Part shown: piece by piece, positions 44,481-56,023 of the stretch | How the letters are laid out: the number at the start of each line of letters is the position of its first letter | How positions within the stretch are numbered: the stretch's first letter is position 1 | DNA from: Gymnothorax reevesii | Lineage: Eukaryota > Chordata > Actinopteri > Anguilliformes > Muraenidae | DNA length: 64,000 nt | Direction: 5' to 3' | NCBI GenBank assembly: GCA_029721435.1 | Contig: CM056581.1 | Span: 69,612,712-69,676,711, forward strand | Notes under the pieces: model-generated | Told to the model about the DNA's origin: nothing | Seen by the model: only the letters and a program-made list of their open reading frames with translations | The model's database searches: none | Translations under genes and position numbers: made by a program

Positions 44481-45917
44481 CTAGGACTGCCGCGGCAGTA
44501 CTTAGGTCTTCAAGACTTCCGCTTTGACTCAGACCCCAAATCTTATCATGTAAAATTCTTCAATCAAAAGAACAGTAAACATATTCCCTTTTTCAGTGAA
44601 GTAGAATGTACAAAAACGGTGAAACATGATCTTGTATTAAATATTTTTATTTAAAAATAACAAGCCAAATTGACTATGGGTTTAAACAATTTTCAACAAT
44701 ATTGTTAACAATTTTAAACAATAATCATGTGTAAAATTGAATTCAACTATCTCTGACTGGGAGTCTCTCTGTGCTGCCTTGCACTTGCATGGGACTGGCT
44801 CCCAGTCTAACTCTGTCCCATTTTAAGAGTTTTCCTGTCGCAAGTAGGGTACGCATCGCATTTTGCGACTGAACTATCAACTTTTATATCATATGGTTCT
44901 TAAGGGATTGTAGATCTCTCCATACTGAACAGTTTGCAACAAACGGATTTGAAATCGTGTGTATTTTGGCTGAGATATGACTGAACGTGTGCTCTCCTTA
45001 CACTTGCCAACTTCAATGTCAGATAACTCAAAAACTATAAGAGATATCATTCTGAAAAAAGTACATGAAATGTAAAATTGAATTCCCTACAGATGTTATG
45101 TTGAACATAAAGTTGTCCGATGCATAATTGTGACGCTAAAATTCACGAATCGTGAAATTCATGAAAAAAATGAACTTTTGAGTATAAAATTATTTATTAA
45201 AAAACCTATAAATTTTTTATATGATAATGTTCTTAAGCAGATTGTAAAACAGGACATCTTAAACACAAAGAAAGAATCAGTTTCAAAATCGGTTGAAAAA
45301 TGTCCGAGTTATGCCCCTTTGAAGATGTAGCCGAAAATTCAAATTTTTCCCGTGGGTCAAGTTCAAGGGGAGATAACTCAAAAACTTTTTGGATTCTCAA
45401 AATGCCTTACACAATTTTTAAAGTCCACTCAATGTAGGTTAAAATGATATATATAATAGAAAGCTGTATGTATTGCGGTTCTGGAGAAGAAGATTTTTAA
45501 AGACTGGTAGGGTCAAAACCGGGAAGTTCACTCGGAATTTCAGTTTTTATTTTTTTACGGAAAAATGAGCATACCGGCTGAAGTTGGTCATACGATAAAA
45601 GTTGTAGAACATGATGAGACCTACCTGAGGAATTTTCAAAATATTTTTATCTCTTATAGTTTTCGAGATATTGCCATTGAACGGTTTTTACGTTTTGGGT
45701 TATCTCCCCTTTTTGGGGCAAAAATTCAAAAATCGGGCCCTGTTATGCACAACTACATCATAAAAGCTATCATTTCAGAAAGTTTCATACAAATCGGTCC
45801 AGTGGTTACTTCAGAATCGTCCGGACAAAAACGAGGTAGCAAAATAATAATAATCCAAAAACTAATATCTAAAACCAATAACAAATAGGTCTTCAGACAT
45901 TCGTCTTGAAGACCTAA
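44481..45917 (+). mobile_element. Family C element (rolling-circle-like), both ends present
   Basis: It begins directly after the family B CTAA. The 5' end has ACTGCC-GC-GGCAGT (44486-44499) and AGGTCTTCAAGAC (44504-44516). The 3' end has AGAC-ATTC-GTCT (45895-45906) and GTCTTGAAGACCT (45903-45915), the exact reverse complement of the 5' 13-mer, then terminal CTAA at 45917. The 1.4-kb interior is AT-rich. The plus ORFs at 45130-45330 and 45565-45888 show no known domain. Confidence 0.65.
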
Positions 45918-46039
45918 TAATAATAAAAAGCGAAAACAATAGGGTTTCAGCCCTACGGGCTTGAACCCCTAATAATAATAAACAGCATGATTTCAATAGG
46001 GTCCTCCGCGGACGACTTGCAGTCGTGCTCGGGCCCTAA
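45918..46039 (+). repeat. Two orphan 3' ends (family B then family A) in tandem
   Basis: Positions 45918-45972 repeat the last ~55 bp of family B (hairpin AGCCC-TAC-GGGCT, ending CTAA). Positions 45973-46039 repeat the last ~67 bp of family A (hairpin ACGACT-TGC-AGTCGT, GGGCCCTAA). Neither has its body. Each begins with a TAATAATAA spacer. Confidence 0.8.
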
Positions 46040-46042
46040 TAA

Positions 46043-49000
46043 TTAAAGCTGCAAGCAGCGTTGAACGGGCCCTCGCCCCCATGCGCACATTGGGGTTGTG
46101 ATGAGATCCTGACGGGTGCAGCTGTGCACTCACGACCATTGGACAGGTCAAGTGCCGGCCCCAACCTGAGAGAAAGTGTTGAGAGAATCGGAGAAAGCTG
46201 AAGGAGTTATGATAAGTTGATACTTCATCCACCAGAAGGCGCTCAGAGTGAAACCAAATTTGGGCAGGTGCATTCAGTGGCAGACCCTAAGCACAAATGT
46301 GAAGTTTTGAGCAAATCGGCCAATTTCAATGTAAAATGTGGCATTTTCTGTTTCCATAAGGGGGCATGATGAGCTAGATTGTTTAGCAGCACATCGAAGC
46401 GTTCAGGGTGGGGCTTTCACTATGTACAGGAATTTTGAATCCATTTGGATGAAGTATGAGGGAGAGTGAGCAGCTCGAATGTGTTTGGCGAGGCATCTGA
46501 AATGGGGACACCATGGCGGCCAGGCCCATTTAGCGACAGACATGCAGAGCTCTACTTTTGGTCAGCATGGTCTCTTGATGATCAGAAATAAATATTAGTT
46601 TGATTGGACGGAATCGCTAAGAGGAGTTCTTTAAAATGCAATATTGAGACGAGAGAATCTGATCTCTGCTACTTTTTTTCAGTTATTGATTATGGTGATC
46701 TTTTATACATGCATGCGTCTGCCCATTGCTTGCAAAAGTTGGACAGTGTTTATCACAGTGCCTTGAGATTTATGACCAATTGTAAAGCCGTTTCTCATCC
46801 TTGTACTCTGTATGCCAGGGCTGGGTGGCCATCTTTGACCATGCGTAGGCTCAGTCACTGGTATTTGTTTATTTATAAAGCAATTTTAGGTGAACTCCCT
46901 TCTTATATTTGTTCTTTGATTGAACTAAGATCTGATTGCAGTTATAATTTGAGATCTCAAGATGTGATTTTATTGTCAGTTCCAAGCGCACAGACTAATT
47001 TGGGTCAGAAAGCTTTTAAGTGCTCGGCTCCCTTCACCTGGAATAGCCTGCAAAAAGATTTGAAACTAAAGGATTTGGTCTCCTTGTCGGTTTTCAAGTC
47101 TTTTATGAGTACAATGGTTGGAACTTGTCAATGCAGTTGACCATGTTAATGTGAGTCCACAGTTTATTGAATATCTTTTTATGTCAGTTGGTATCATTTG
47201 AAGCTATTCTACGTTTTTTGTGTTTACACCGTATATTCTTTTGTGTTTTTCCTGTATATGTAACATGTAATGCCGCTGTCTTGGCCAGGCCTCCCTTGAA
47301 AAAGAGATCGTAAATCTCAATGGGACTTTCATTTGAATCCATTTGGATGAAGTATGAGGGAGAGAGAGCTGCTGGAATGTGTTTGGCGAGGCATCTGAAA
47401 TGGGGAGACCATGGCGGCCACGCCCATTTAGCGACAGACATGCAGAGCTCAACTTTTGATCATCATGGTCTCTTGATGATCTGAAAAAAATATTAGGTTG
47501 ATTGGATGGAATCGCTAGGAGGAGTTCGTTAAAATGCAATATGTGGAAATCGGGCCAAAATGACACACAAAAATGACTGACTTCCTGTTTGGAATTGACC
47601 AATGGTGCCAGAAACTTTTTTGTTCAAATTGGCAACATACACATGTGTACCGATTTTCATCTTCCTATTCCAGAAAAACCCCTATGGGGAGGGGTTTTTC
47701 AAAATTCCAAGGGGGCGCTATCGAGGCATTTTGCTGCCTTCATGGGCATTGCCCCAATCAGATTTTTGAGCTCACCACCCTTGACTGACATATCAATTTC
47801 CATGATGATATGTATTCATTAAAGACATCAAATACCCAAACGTATTTTCATGGCGAGGGATCCATTGTCACCGAATTGCCACACGGACGCCATTACTCGA
47901 AGCATCACAGCATTCGTAAGGTAGTTTATGCAACTTCTTCTCCATGTTGTACAGGGGGAATAAAGTTGATGGGTTCAACCATGTGTCACCAGTACAAGTG
48001 AAATAAAAACTGGTCACTTCCTGTTAGTAGCCACGCCCACTGACCTACAGACCTGCAGAGCTCAACTTTTGATCAGCATAGTCACTCAATGTTTTTAAAT
48101 AAATCTGGTTTTGAATGGATGAAATCTCTAGGAGGAGTGCGTTAAAATACAATGTGTGGAAATCAGGCAAAAATGACACCTTAAAATCAAAATGGCCGAC
48201 TTCCTGCTTGGAGTAGATGAATGATGCCAGAGACTTTTTTGTGCGACTTGGCCAAATACACATGTGTACCAATTTTCATCTTCCTACCACAAAAAAACCC
48301 CTATGGGTAGGGGTTTTTGAAAATTTCAAGGGGGCGCTATCGAGGCACGTTGCTGCCTTCATGAGCAACGCCCCAATCAGATGTGAGAGCTCACCACCCT
48401 TGACCTGTCTATCAATTTCTATGATGATACATGTTTATTAAAGACATCAAAAAGCCAAACGTATTTTCATGGCGAGGGATCCATTGTCACCGCATCGCCA
48501 CACGGACGCCATTACACGAAGCATCACAGCATTCGTAAGGTAGCTTAAGAAACTTCTTCTACATGTTGTACAGGGAGAATAAAGTTGATAGGTTCGACTA
48601 TGTGTCATCAGTACAAGTGAAAGGAAAAACTGGTCACTTCCTGTTAGCGGCCACGCCCACTGACCTGCAGACCTGCAGAGCACAACTTTTGTTCAACATG
48701 GTCCTTTGATGTTTACTAATAAATATGGTTTTGATTGGACTTCCTGTTTGGAGTAGACCAATGATGCCAGAGACTTTTTTGTGGGTCTTGGCCAAATACA
48801 CGTGTACCAATTTTCATCTTCCTACTCCAAAAAAAACTCCTAAGGGGAGGGGTTTTTGAAAATTTCAAGGGGGCGCTATCGAGGCATTTTGCTGCCCCCA
48901 AGGGCAAAACCCCAATACAATGTGAGAGCTCGCCACCCTTGACCTGTCTATCAATTTTTATGATAATACAAGTTTATTAAAAGCATCAAAAACCTAAATG

Positions 49001-50196
49001 TATTGTCATGACGAGGGGTGGATAGTCGCTGCGTCACTACACAGACGCAATTATGCGTAGCTGCACAGCATTTATAAGGTAGCTTCATTAATTTGTTCTG
49101 CATGTAATAGAAGTGGAATGAGGTTGGTGTGTTCAACTATGTGTCATCAGTAGAAGTGAAAGTAATAACTGGACACTTCCTGTTACCACAGGGGGGCGCT
49201 AGTAGCAAAGTGGGAAGTTAATGTATTAGGACGTTCAGGGCGGAGCAATCATTATGATCAGCAAGTTTGAAGCTACTACAGTCAAGTATGTGGGCGTGAG
49301 AGCATTGGGAATCCCAAACGTATTTTCATGGCGAGGGATCCAAAGTCACTGCGTTGCCACACGGACGCCATTTCTCGTAGCTATACAACGTTCATAATGT
49401 AGCTTCAGCAACTTGTTCTGCATGTTTTAGAAGTAGAATGAAGTTGATGGGTTCAACATTGTGTCATCAGTAGAAGTGGAAGTAACGAGTGGTCACTTCC
49501 TGTTACCACAGGGGGGTGCTATTAGCAAAGTGGCAAGTTAATATATCAGGACATTCAGGGCGGCGCCCTGATCATGTTCAGCAAGTTTGAAGCTTCTAAA
49601 ATCAAGTATTTGGCTGTGAGCGCGTTGTGAAATTTTTTCCTCAAGTCACAAAAATTTGTCACGCCCTAGCAGCCAAGCCCTTTGACTTAGAGATCCGCAG
49701 AGCACAACTTTTGATCAGCTAGGTCTCACAATAATTTATACCAAATTTGAAGTCGATTGGGTGAAATCCCTAGGAGGAGTTAGTTTTAAAATTCAAAAAT
49801 TCAAATCAAAATGGCCGACTTTCTGTTGGGTTTAGGGTGTGGTTCCAATGAAGTTTTTTGTATGCCTAGTAACAAAGCACATAACTACTGAATTTCGTCG
49901 GCCTATGACAAAGTAACCGAATTTCCCTATGGGAATTTTGAAACGTGTTTAGGGGGCGCTATTTCGGCATTTGGGGTCGAACCTGTCCGACTGCCCAAAA
50001 ATATCGAATTTCGGATCCGGCCGGACGAATGGGGAAAGTGATACGCGTTTTCACAATTGGAAAAGGGGCGAAATTGGCCTTTGAAAAATCGGAAGAATAA
50101 TAAAAATAATAATAATGATAATAATAATAATAATAATAAACAGCGCGATTTCAATAGGGCCCTCCGCAGATGACTTGCAGTCGGCTCGGGCCCTAA
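46043..50196 (+). mobile_element. Family A unit 9 (subfamily a), interrupted by a LINE
   Basis: It starts TTAAAGCTGCAAGCAGC and GAACGGGCCCTCGCC and shows the same blocks as unit 4. A LINE fragment lies at 46645-47332. The ~200 bp before the LINE (about 46435-46644) are repeated after it (about 47334-47545) with several differences. The first complete 3' end lies at 50196 after an AAT microsatellite (50098-50140). Confidence 0.75.
46645..47332 (+). pseudogene. 5'-truncated LINE (C-terminal RT region) inside family A unit 9
   Basis: The frame encodes VIDYGDLLYMHASAHCLQKL, DSVYHSALRFMTNCKAVSH, LFIYKAILGELPSYI and FKCSAPFTWNSLQKDLKL, the C-terminal region of a common fish non-LTR retrotransposon. 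The annotated Met at 46604 lies in repeat sequence and is not genuine. After the stop at 47138-47140 the 3' UTR ends with CTTGGCCAGG...CTCAATGGGACTTTC, a widespread fish LINE end; the usual A/T-rich tail is missing. Confidence 0.75.
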
Positions 50197-50442
50197 TAAT
50201 AAACAGCATGATTTCAATAGGGTCCTCCGCGGACGACTTGCAGTCGTGCTCGGGCCCTAATAAAAATAAACAGTACGATTTCAATGGGGTCCTCTGACAA
50301 CTTTCAGTCGGCTCGGGCCCTAATAATAATCAGTACGATTTAAATAGGGTCCTCTGACAACTTTCGGTCGGCTCGGGCCCTAATGATAATCAGTACGATT
50401 TCAATAGGGTCCTCGGACGACTTTCAGTCGGCTCGGCCCTAA
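50101..50442 (+). repeat. Five tandem family A 3' termini
   Basis: Successive copies of the ~60-bp end (CAGYRYGATTT, ATAGGGTCCTC, hairpin, CTCGGGCCCTAA) finish at 50196, 50260, 50323, 50383 and 50442. Hairpin arms vary (GACTTGCAGTC, GACTTTCAGTC, AACTTTCGGTC), so the ends are different variants rather than one recent duplication. No 5' end or body lies between them. Confidence 0.85.
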
Positions 50443-51149
50443 ATACAGTAATTCATTCGGCAGTAAATGCATCAGTGAATAAGCTGTCAGTAAGATCACA
50501 GCTGCCTCGTTTACGCTGAGATTATTAGTCAATAACTGAAGCTTCAGTAACTTGGTATAACTTAATTGACATTGGTATATTTTCATGACTGTCATCTTAA
50601 TAACCACTCCTTCCTTTCTGCCTACTAAATCCTGATGCATTGTGGGATTCACTTAGGGGTCTATTCTCCCATGCGCTTAAGTCGAAAAAAGCGCATAGCT
50701 ACGCGCTTTTCAGCCTACGCGTATTCTCCCCTCGACTTAAGTCTGTGCATTACGCGCCTTGAAGGCAGGTCCGCGCTTGGGGCGGAGCAGGGCCAAAATC
50801 GGGGCGTTTCCGGGCGTTTCTCATGCAAATAACACTTACGCATATTCTCCCCCTGGCTTACGCGCTTTTTCTGTTAAGCGCTTTTGAGGGCTGTATTAAG
50901 GTCAAGCGCCAACTTTAAGCGAAATTGAATATTGCGTTTGATGTCGGTTATAGGCCGAATTTTAACATTACTTTTATTTTATTTAACATGGTAAAGGTTG
51001 AGACATTTAATATTCCTTATTTCTAAACTACATTTCTCAAAGCCATGATAATTTATCAAACGAAATCATCACATGATATTACGCATCAGCCTCTTCTCCA
51101 ATCAGTTAAATTACAAACGCAAAACAATTAATTAGTATACATTAGACCA

Positions 51150-51920
51150 TCATTCTACCATGCCCTCAAAATCTAAAGCCAAAATGCCTGTCCTGCATTT
51201 GCTTGCACTCTTGCGTGATTGGGAAAGAGTGAGAGGAGCGCGCCGAGCTCGAAGACAAACACGCATACGTCGGCTTCGTTTGGACATCCTGGGACAAACA
51301 AACATCAAGTGCATCCAGCGCTTTCGCCTAGACCGTGCATGAGGCAATCATCTATCTTTGCCGACTTCTGGATGAACAGCTATCCAGCCGCAGCAATTAT
51401 CCACAAAACATACCCGTGGTCATCAACGTCAGAACTGCGCTGTCGCTCCTGGCATCTGGGCCGTTTCAGGGAGTGGCTGGTCATGTCATTCACATCACAG
51501 GCGTCTGTGTCAAGGTGTCTGACGCTGTTCGTTGGCGCTTCAAGTTCTTCTCCATGCACTTCCCTGCAGAAAGAGTGGATGCCATCCCCCCCTCCTCCTG
51601 TGCAGTGAAATGCACAGGGGATGATGGTTGCCCACCACCTGTTGCGTGTACACTTCTCCGGTGTGCAGAGAACCTGGCTTTTACAGCGCCCCGCAGATCT
51701 CTCCATTTATGCTTTAAATCGGGGATACTGTGCTTACATCTCCCCACCGAAGCCACATCCAGAACTATTCGCAGCTTAATTCCTCGCATCAGCCTTCATT
51801 GCTTGCTTGCCATACAACACCAACATCTGTGAAATTTGGTTTTCGGCTGTGGCTCGACGTCGCCATCATTGTCTTCCATGTTCTATTAACAAATGCGACT
51901 GCCCTGTATGTTCGTGATAA
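51150..51920 (+). pseudogene. PIF/Harbinger transposase remnant
   Basis: The ORF at 51335-51832 reads LCRLLDEQLSSRSN and INVRTALSLLASGPFQGVAG, then VCVKVSDAVRWRF and FFSMHFPAERV. These match the N-terminal half of HARBI1-like transposases (ALRFLA.GSFQ.VVGD..G....VSR.V). The upstream ORF at 51160-51342 is basic (RARRQTRIRRLRLDILGQ) and supplies the N-terminus in a shifted frame. The DDE motifs (IDGTH and later) are not readable, and the ending near 51850-51900 is scrambled across frames, so the enzyme is dead. Confidence 0.65.
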
Positions 51921-52638
51921 TCTAAAAAGTTGTGATATTCTTACGAGTGAGGGGATTGATTTTCTAATTGAGGATATCTGTATTAACTAACCCGAGTCCT
52001 AGTAATTTTTTACCATTTGGTAATACTGTGTAATTTAATGTGTGAATAAAGATATTATTAAATAGGCTACTCTCGATTGAGCCCCACCCTGGCAAATACC
52101 AAAGCACTATCCATTTGTTAATCAATTTTAGCCTTTAAAGAATAGCCGACATGGGAAGAATCATTATCAGTAAATGGGATAATTGATTATAATAAAGTAT
52201 TAGGCACAAGTTCAACTGAATGTGTCGCTCAAATCAAATAGGATGATAGGCTATGGATATGGAATTCCGTCATCATTGAGGCGGTTTCGGGGCGGGGAGA
52301 TGACCGAGTGCGGGGTAAGAATACTTGTTAAAGCGTTTCCATGTCCTTTAGTTGCAAACCTGACATCGGAGTAGTTTTCAAGTGCGCAATTTCTAAATGA
52401 GATCATATAAACTGTCTTTGATTGTCTTTGTGACACTAGAATGTTCCCTTTGTCTTCTTCCCTGTCTTCCACGAACAAACAGGCTGGTGTAGGAGGGGCA
52501 CATTTTCAATGATCTGATTGTGCTGATTGAGAAGCGCTAAATTCTTTACTTATTATTTCATTATCGCGGCAATTTGTTTGTATGCATAGCTTTAATGCCA
52601 TGGTGGCTAGAGTAAGAAATAACAAGTGTTTGTCGCTA

Positions 52639-52731
52639 ACATATTCCCCGCCGCCGCAATTTCATGTGTCCGTACGGACGGAGCCCAATGCTATATCCCC
52701 CGCTTCGCACTAATCGCGCGGCGGGGGATAA
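52639..52731 (+). repeat. Family E: short element with inverted TATCCCCCGC ends
   Basis: It starts TATTCCCCGCCGCCGC and ends GCGCGGCGGGGGATAA. The inner part has GTCCGTACGGAC, a perfect 12-bp palindrome, and CCCCCGC-loop-GCGGGGG. It looks like a collapsed version of the same terminal design as families A-D, sitting inside the Harbinger element. Confidence 0.5.
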
Positions 52732-52789
52732 ATAAAGAGATGTCTGAATTACGTCTTGTAATTTGTACGGTCTACTATTATAGCTGCAT

Positions 52790-52912
52790 ATAAAACCTCG
52801 TATCTTCACAATGGATAAACATAGTTTAAAATAAAAATGTTTAATTTTGCATGTAAGAATAGTGGACATACGAGTTTTCGTTTCTTATCAGTTTGGAGAT
52901 ACGAGGTTTTAT
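52790..52912. repeat. 16-bp perfect inverted repeat, 91-bp spacer
   Basis: ATAAAACCTCGTATCT (52790-52805) is the exact reverse complement of AGATACGAGGTTTTAT (52897-52912). It could be a tiny MITE within the Harbinger interior. Confidence 0.7.
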
Positions 52913-53218
52913 CAGCAGGCCGACGATATTCAAATTTAAAGTCTGGTTTGCGTTTTCCATGGACCACAAATGCGTTTTCATGGTTAATCAGAAAATCCTT
53001 TTTCCATGTTTTCCTGATAGCCATAATCAATGAGCTTTGTACAGAGTCTGCCTCTCTTTTGGATCAGTCACACCTCTTTCATAAGGCCGCCTACATTCTG
53101 AAGTTAAGCGCTGTGGGCATGATCGAAGCGAGTAGGGGAGAATACGCGTAACTCAAAAGCGCTTAACTCGAAGCGCGTAAAAAAAGACTTACGCGCTAAT
53201 GGGAGAATAGACCCCTTA

Positions 53219-53985
53219 GTCCTGAATTGTGCCCCGAAGTGATATTAGGATAAGGGTTCATAGTACGTGGATTAAGTGCACCTGAGCTTGTGCATTTTCA
53301 GAAATGGACCATCTTCCTCACTTAGTTGGTGTTGTGTGAATGTATACTCAAGACCACAGGAAGTGTGGGTATTAGGATAAAGGCTGCACCAATGCTGACT
53401 AACAAACCATGCTCGTTTCAAGTGGCGCGCTTCTTTTGTGTCCAGGATTGAGGAAATGGCTCATTTATTGAATACAAATGTGAGTTCCTTGCATCTGTTT
53501 CCTAAGGATTAGCAATAAATCACCTAATCTCATTTGATTGAGTATTACGTGCTTGCGTCAATTTGAGGTTACGACATATTTTGGGACAAACGTGCCGTTG
53601 TGTACTTGAGAAAGCGTGGAGTGAGTAGTTTTTGTAGTGTATGCGCCCTAGCAAATATTAGGTGCAGTACAGGCTATGAGCTTACACTAAATGTATTGGC
53701 ACAATAGGCCAGTGGAGTTCAGAGTTCAGAGAATGTGGATTGCGCAAGCTGACATGTAGCTGAATGAATGGATCTCTGTAATTAAAGGACATTTAAGCAG
53801 ACTTTGGGGCGCCGACCAGTATTAATCTGGTTGAACTGAACGCAGGCCAAATTCACTCTGGTTTGACTAAAATAATGACTTAGCAAAACCAGAGTCCAAC
53901 CTACGACGCTCCAAGGGTTTGTCCAGTTCAAAGATGGTGGCCATGTGAATGTGAGTGTTATTTGTAAAATGAAAAAATCGCTGTT
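53219..53985. other. No gene recognised
   Basis: Sequence between the Harbinger target duplication and an inverted repeat block. No coding or terminal-repeat signal seen. Confidence 0.35.
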
Positions 53986-54520
53986 TCTCTTTAGCAGAAA
54001 AGAACTTGACTGGAGATGCAAAGGACCCTTCCCAAAAATGAACTACCCCAGATCTTTTTAATTCAAGCACTGATGGACTTCAGATACACAGCTGTTACGC
54101 GTCCCAACAGCAAGACTAAAATCACAGAAGAACTTGACTGTGAAGGAAACAGATTGGAAATGGAGAGGGGAGTGATTTTTTGGCAGCACTAATTTGATCT
54201 TTTTAATGCAAGCACTGATGGACTCCAGGTTCACAGCAGTTATCCCTCACAGCATGTAGACTACGATTACCAAATAACCTGACTGCAGAAGCAGCATATT
54301 AGAAATAGACAGGGGAGTGAAATTTTGGCAGCATGAATTCTCCCTCCTGCCAAAATTCCTCTCTCCCCTATCTTTTTAATGCTGTGGCTGGTGTACTGCA
54401 GATTGGCCGAATGAACAAATTCACAGGTGATGATGGCAATAATGAAAGAAAGTGACTGCAGAGACAGCAGTTCAGGAATGATGAGGGGACTGAAATTATG
54501 TCAGCATGAGTGTTCAGGGC
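53986..54520 (-). repeat. ~180-bp tandem repeat block, inverted relative to 56024-56700
   Basis: Contains CACTGATGGACTTCAGATAC and then AGCTGTTACGCGTCCCAACA, the reverse complement of the block at about 56125-56185. Units recur about every 130-180 bp (CAAGCACTGATGGACT at 54064 and 54210). Confidence 0.65.
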
Positions 54521-54779
54521 TTACCGGATCTGCGGAAAATGTCCCACCTGGTACTAGGAAAACATTCCTGATGATGTACAGTAACTATTGAGTAGATATT
54601 TTCACAATCCTCATGCGAATTCCTTGTGTGTCTCCCCTGCCCTCAGCTACATCTCATTACATGGTTATCCTGTAAAGGTCATTTGACAGAAATTCATGCC
54701 CTCTACTATGTGTGCAAGTTGCTGGATTGTTAAGTTAGCATTTTGCGCCAAGATCCCTGTCAGTATTGTTTGTGAAAAC

Positions 54780-55180
54780 AATTGTCTTTGTTAAATGCAA
54801 CATCCACTTTCACTGCAGCATTCTCCGAAAGCCCTAGTTGTGATTCGAACAAGCTTCCAGTCCTAATTAGGCCTCAGGATTGGGACTGTGCTCAAATTGA
54901 CCAAAGCTGGGTTAAGTTGTCAGACCAGTTTAATAGGAACAAGCTTCCAAGCCTAAGTAAGGTCCAGGTTTGGGACCACGTTCTCTTTAATTGTTTTTCT
55001 CACCACTGTTTTAGGATTTTTCTCCCTACCGGGAGTTTTTTGCCTCATTTGCTGTAGTGGGGAATAGGCTGGGCACTGCCCTTTCAGTAACTCATCTCTG
55101 ACTGTAAAGCGTCTTTGTGACAGTTTATCTGTGAAAAGCGCTATACAAATAAATTGAATTTGAATTTGAATTTGAATTCT
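54780..55180 (+). mobile_element. LINE/SINE 3' tail (L2-like) with TTGAAT repeat
   Basis: The block from about 55076 to 55160 (GTAAAGCGTCTTTGTGACAG, AAAAGCGCTATACAAATAAA) followed by TTGAAT repeats (to about 55178) is a very common fish L2/CR1-type 3' end. No RT is present upstream. Confidence 0.6.
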
Positions 55181-55521
55181 TTGTCCGGTTTGTTCGGAAA
55201 AAGCTCCCAATCCTTATCTGGTCATTGGAATTGGAGCCAAGTTCCCCTCAAGTTACTCCATCATCTTGCGGAACAGTATGGTGCTGGCAAAGTTTGCACT
55301 TTACTTGGCATATAATCATGGAAGTCGCTTGCCAGCAATTGACCGCCCTGCTTCGTCTAAAACGTCTGAACTATACTGTGCTATTATTACCGGGTTTCCG
55401 TCCTCACCTCTTTCTCCGGGGTTCTGTCCCCTCGGTATCGTATTGGTGTTAATAAACTACTTGTTGGATTGTACACTGCCTCTGCACTTGATTTTTCTGG
55501 GCTGTACCCTAAAAAAATATA

Positions 55522-56023
55522 CAACCCCAATTCTGAAATAGCTGGGACAAAGTGTAAATTGTGAATAAAATCAAAACCCATCGCATTTTATTCAGCAAAT
55601 GTTGAAACTAGGGCTGGGCGATATATCGATATTATATCGATATCGTGATTCAAAGTAAAATATCGTCACGGATTTTCACTATCGTAATATCGTGACATGA
55701 AATAAGTGTTGGCTTTTCTGGTTTTCAAAGCAGAATTACAGTAATGGGTTGCATTTTTCTGCACTTGCAAGACTGTTGAAGCTGTTGCCTGCACCGGTTT
55801 CATCGTTATGTCAACATTACTAATAAATGGTTATAGAAAATGTTATTGTGTACATATTTTGCAAAAGCACCAACATTTGTCCCGATGATATCGGCAAAAT
55901 ATCGATATCGAGTATTCGGTCACGGATATCGAGATATTAGATTTTGTCCATATCGCCCAGCCCTAGTTGAAACTGAGAAATTTTACGAATTAACCACAAA
56001 AAGAGCTCATTTCAAATTTGATC
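55522..56023 (+). mobile_element. 5' end of Tc1/mariner-like element, interrupted by an hAT element
   Basis: It starts ACAACCCCAATTCTG...GCTGGGACAAAGTG at 55522, the same terminal sequence as the right end at about 4520-4552 in opposite sense. It continues after the hAT insertion with ACTGAGAAATTTTACGAATT and AGCTCATTTCAAATTTGAT, matching the known 5' region of the family. It is then lost into a tandem repeat at about 56024. Confidence 0.65.
55609..55965. mobile_element. hAT-type non-autonomous element nested in the mariner-like copy
   Basis: The ends TAGGGCTGGGCGATAT and ATATCGCCCAGCCCTA are perfect inverted repeats. The 8-bp duplication GTTGAAAC flanks it at 55601-55608 and 55966-55973. 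The 357-bp interior is rich in ATATCGATAT. This is a well-known fish hAT terminus. It inserted after the mariner-like element. Confidence 0.88.

Larger units (their letters stand above)
50656..53215 (+). mobile_element. PIF/Harbinger-type transposon with ~90-bp inverted ends and TTA duplication
   Basis: The left end GGGGTCTATTCTCCCAT (50656) and the right end ATGGGAGAATAGACCCC (to 53215, allowing a small gap after CCCAT) are complementary. The similarity continues ~90 bp inward (ACGCGTATTCTCCCCT in both). TTA flanks each side (50653-50655 and 53216-53218), the 3-bp duplication of Harbinger elements. A Harbinger-like transposase remnant is at 51150-51920. The second ORF usual for the family (Myb-like) was not recognised. 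Confidence 0.85.

Noticed and set aside
46604..47140. 178-codon ORF as a host gene
   Set aside because: Its sequence is the C-terminal region of a fish LINE and its Met lies in family A repeat DNA.
35281..50442. CRISPR-like regularly spaced repeats
   Set aside because: Spacing is irregular (60 to 900 bp), the spacers are themselves repeats, and the context is a vertebrate genome.
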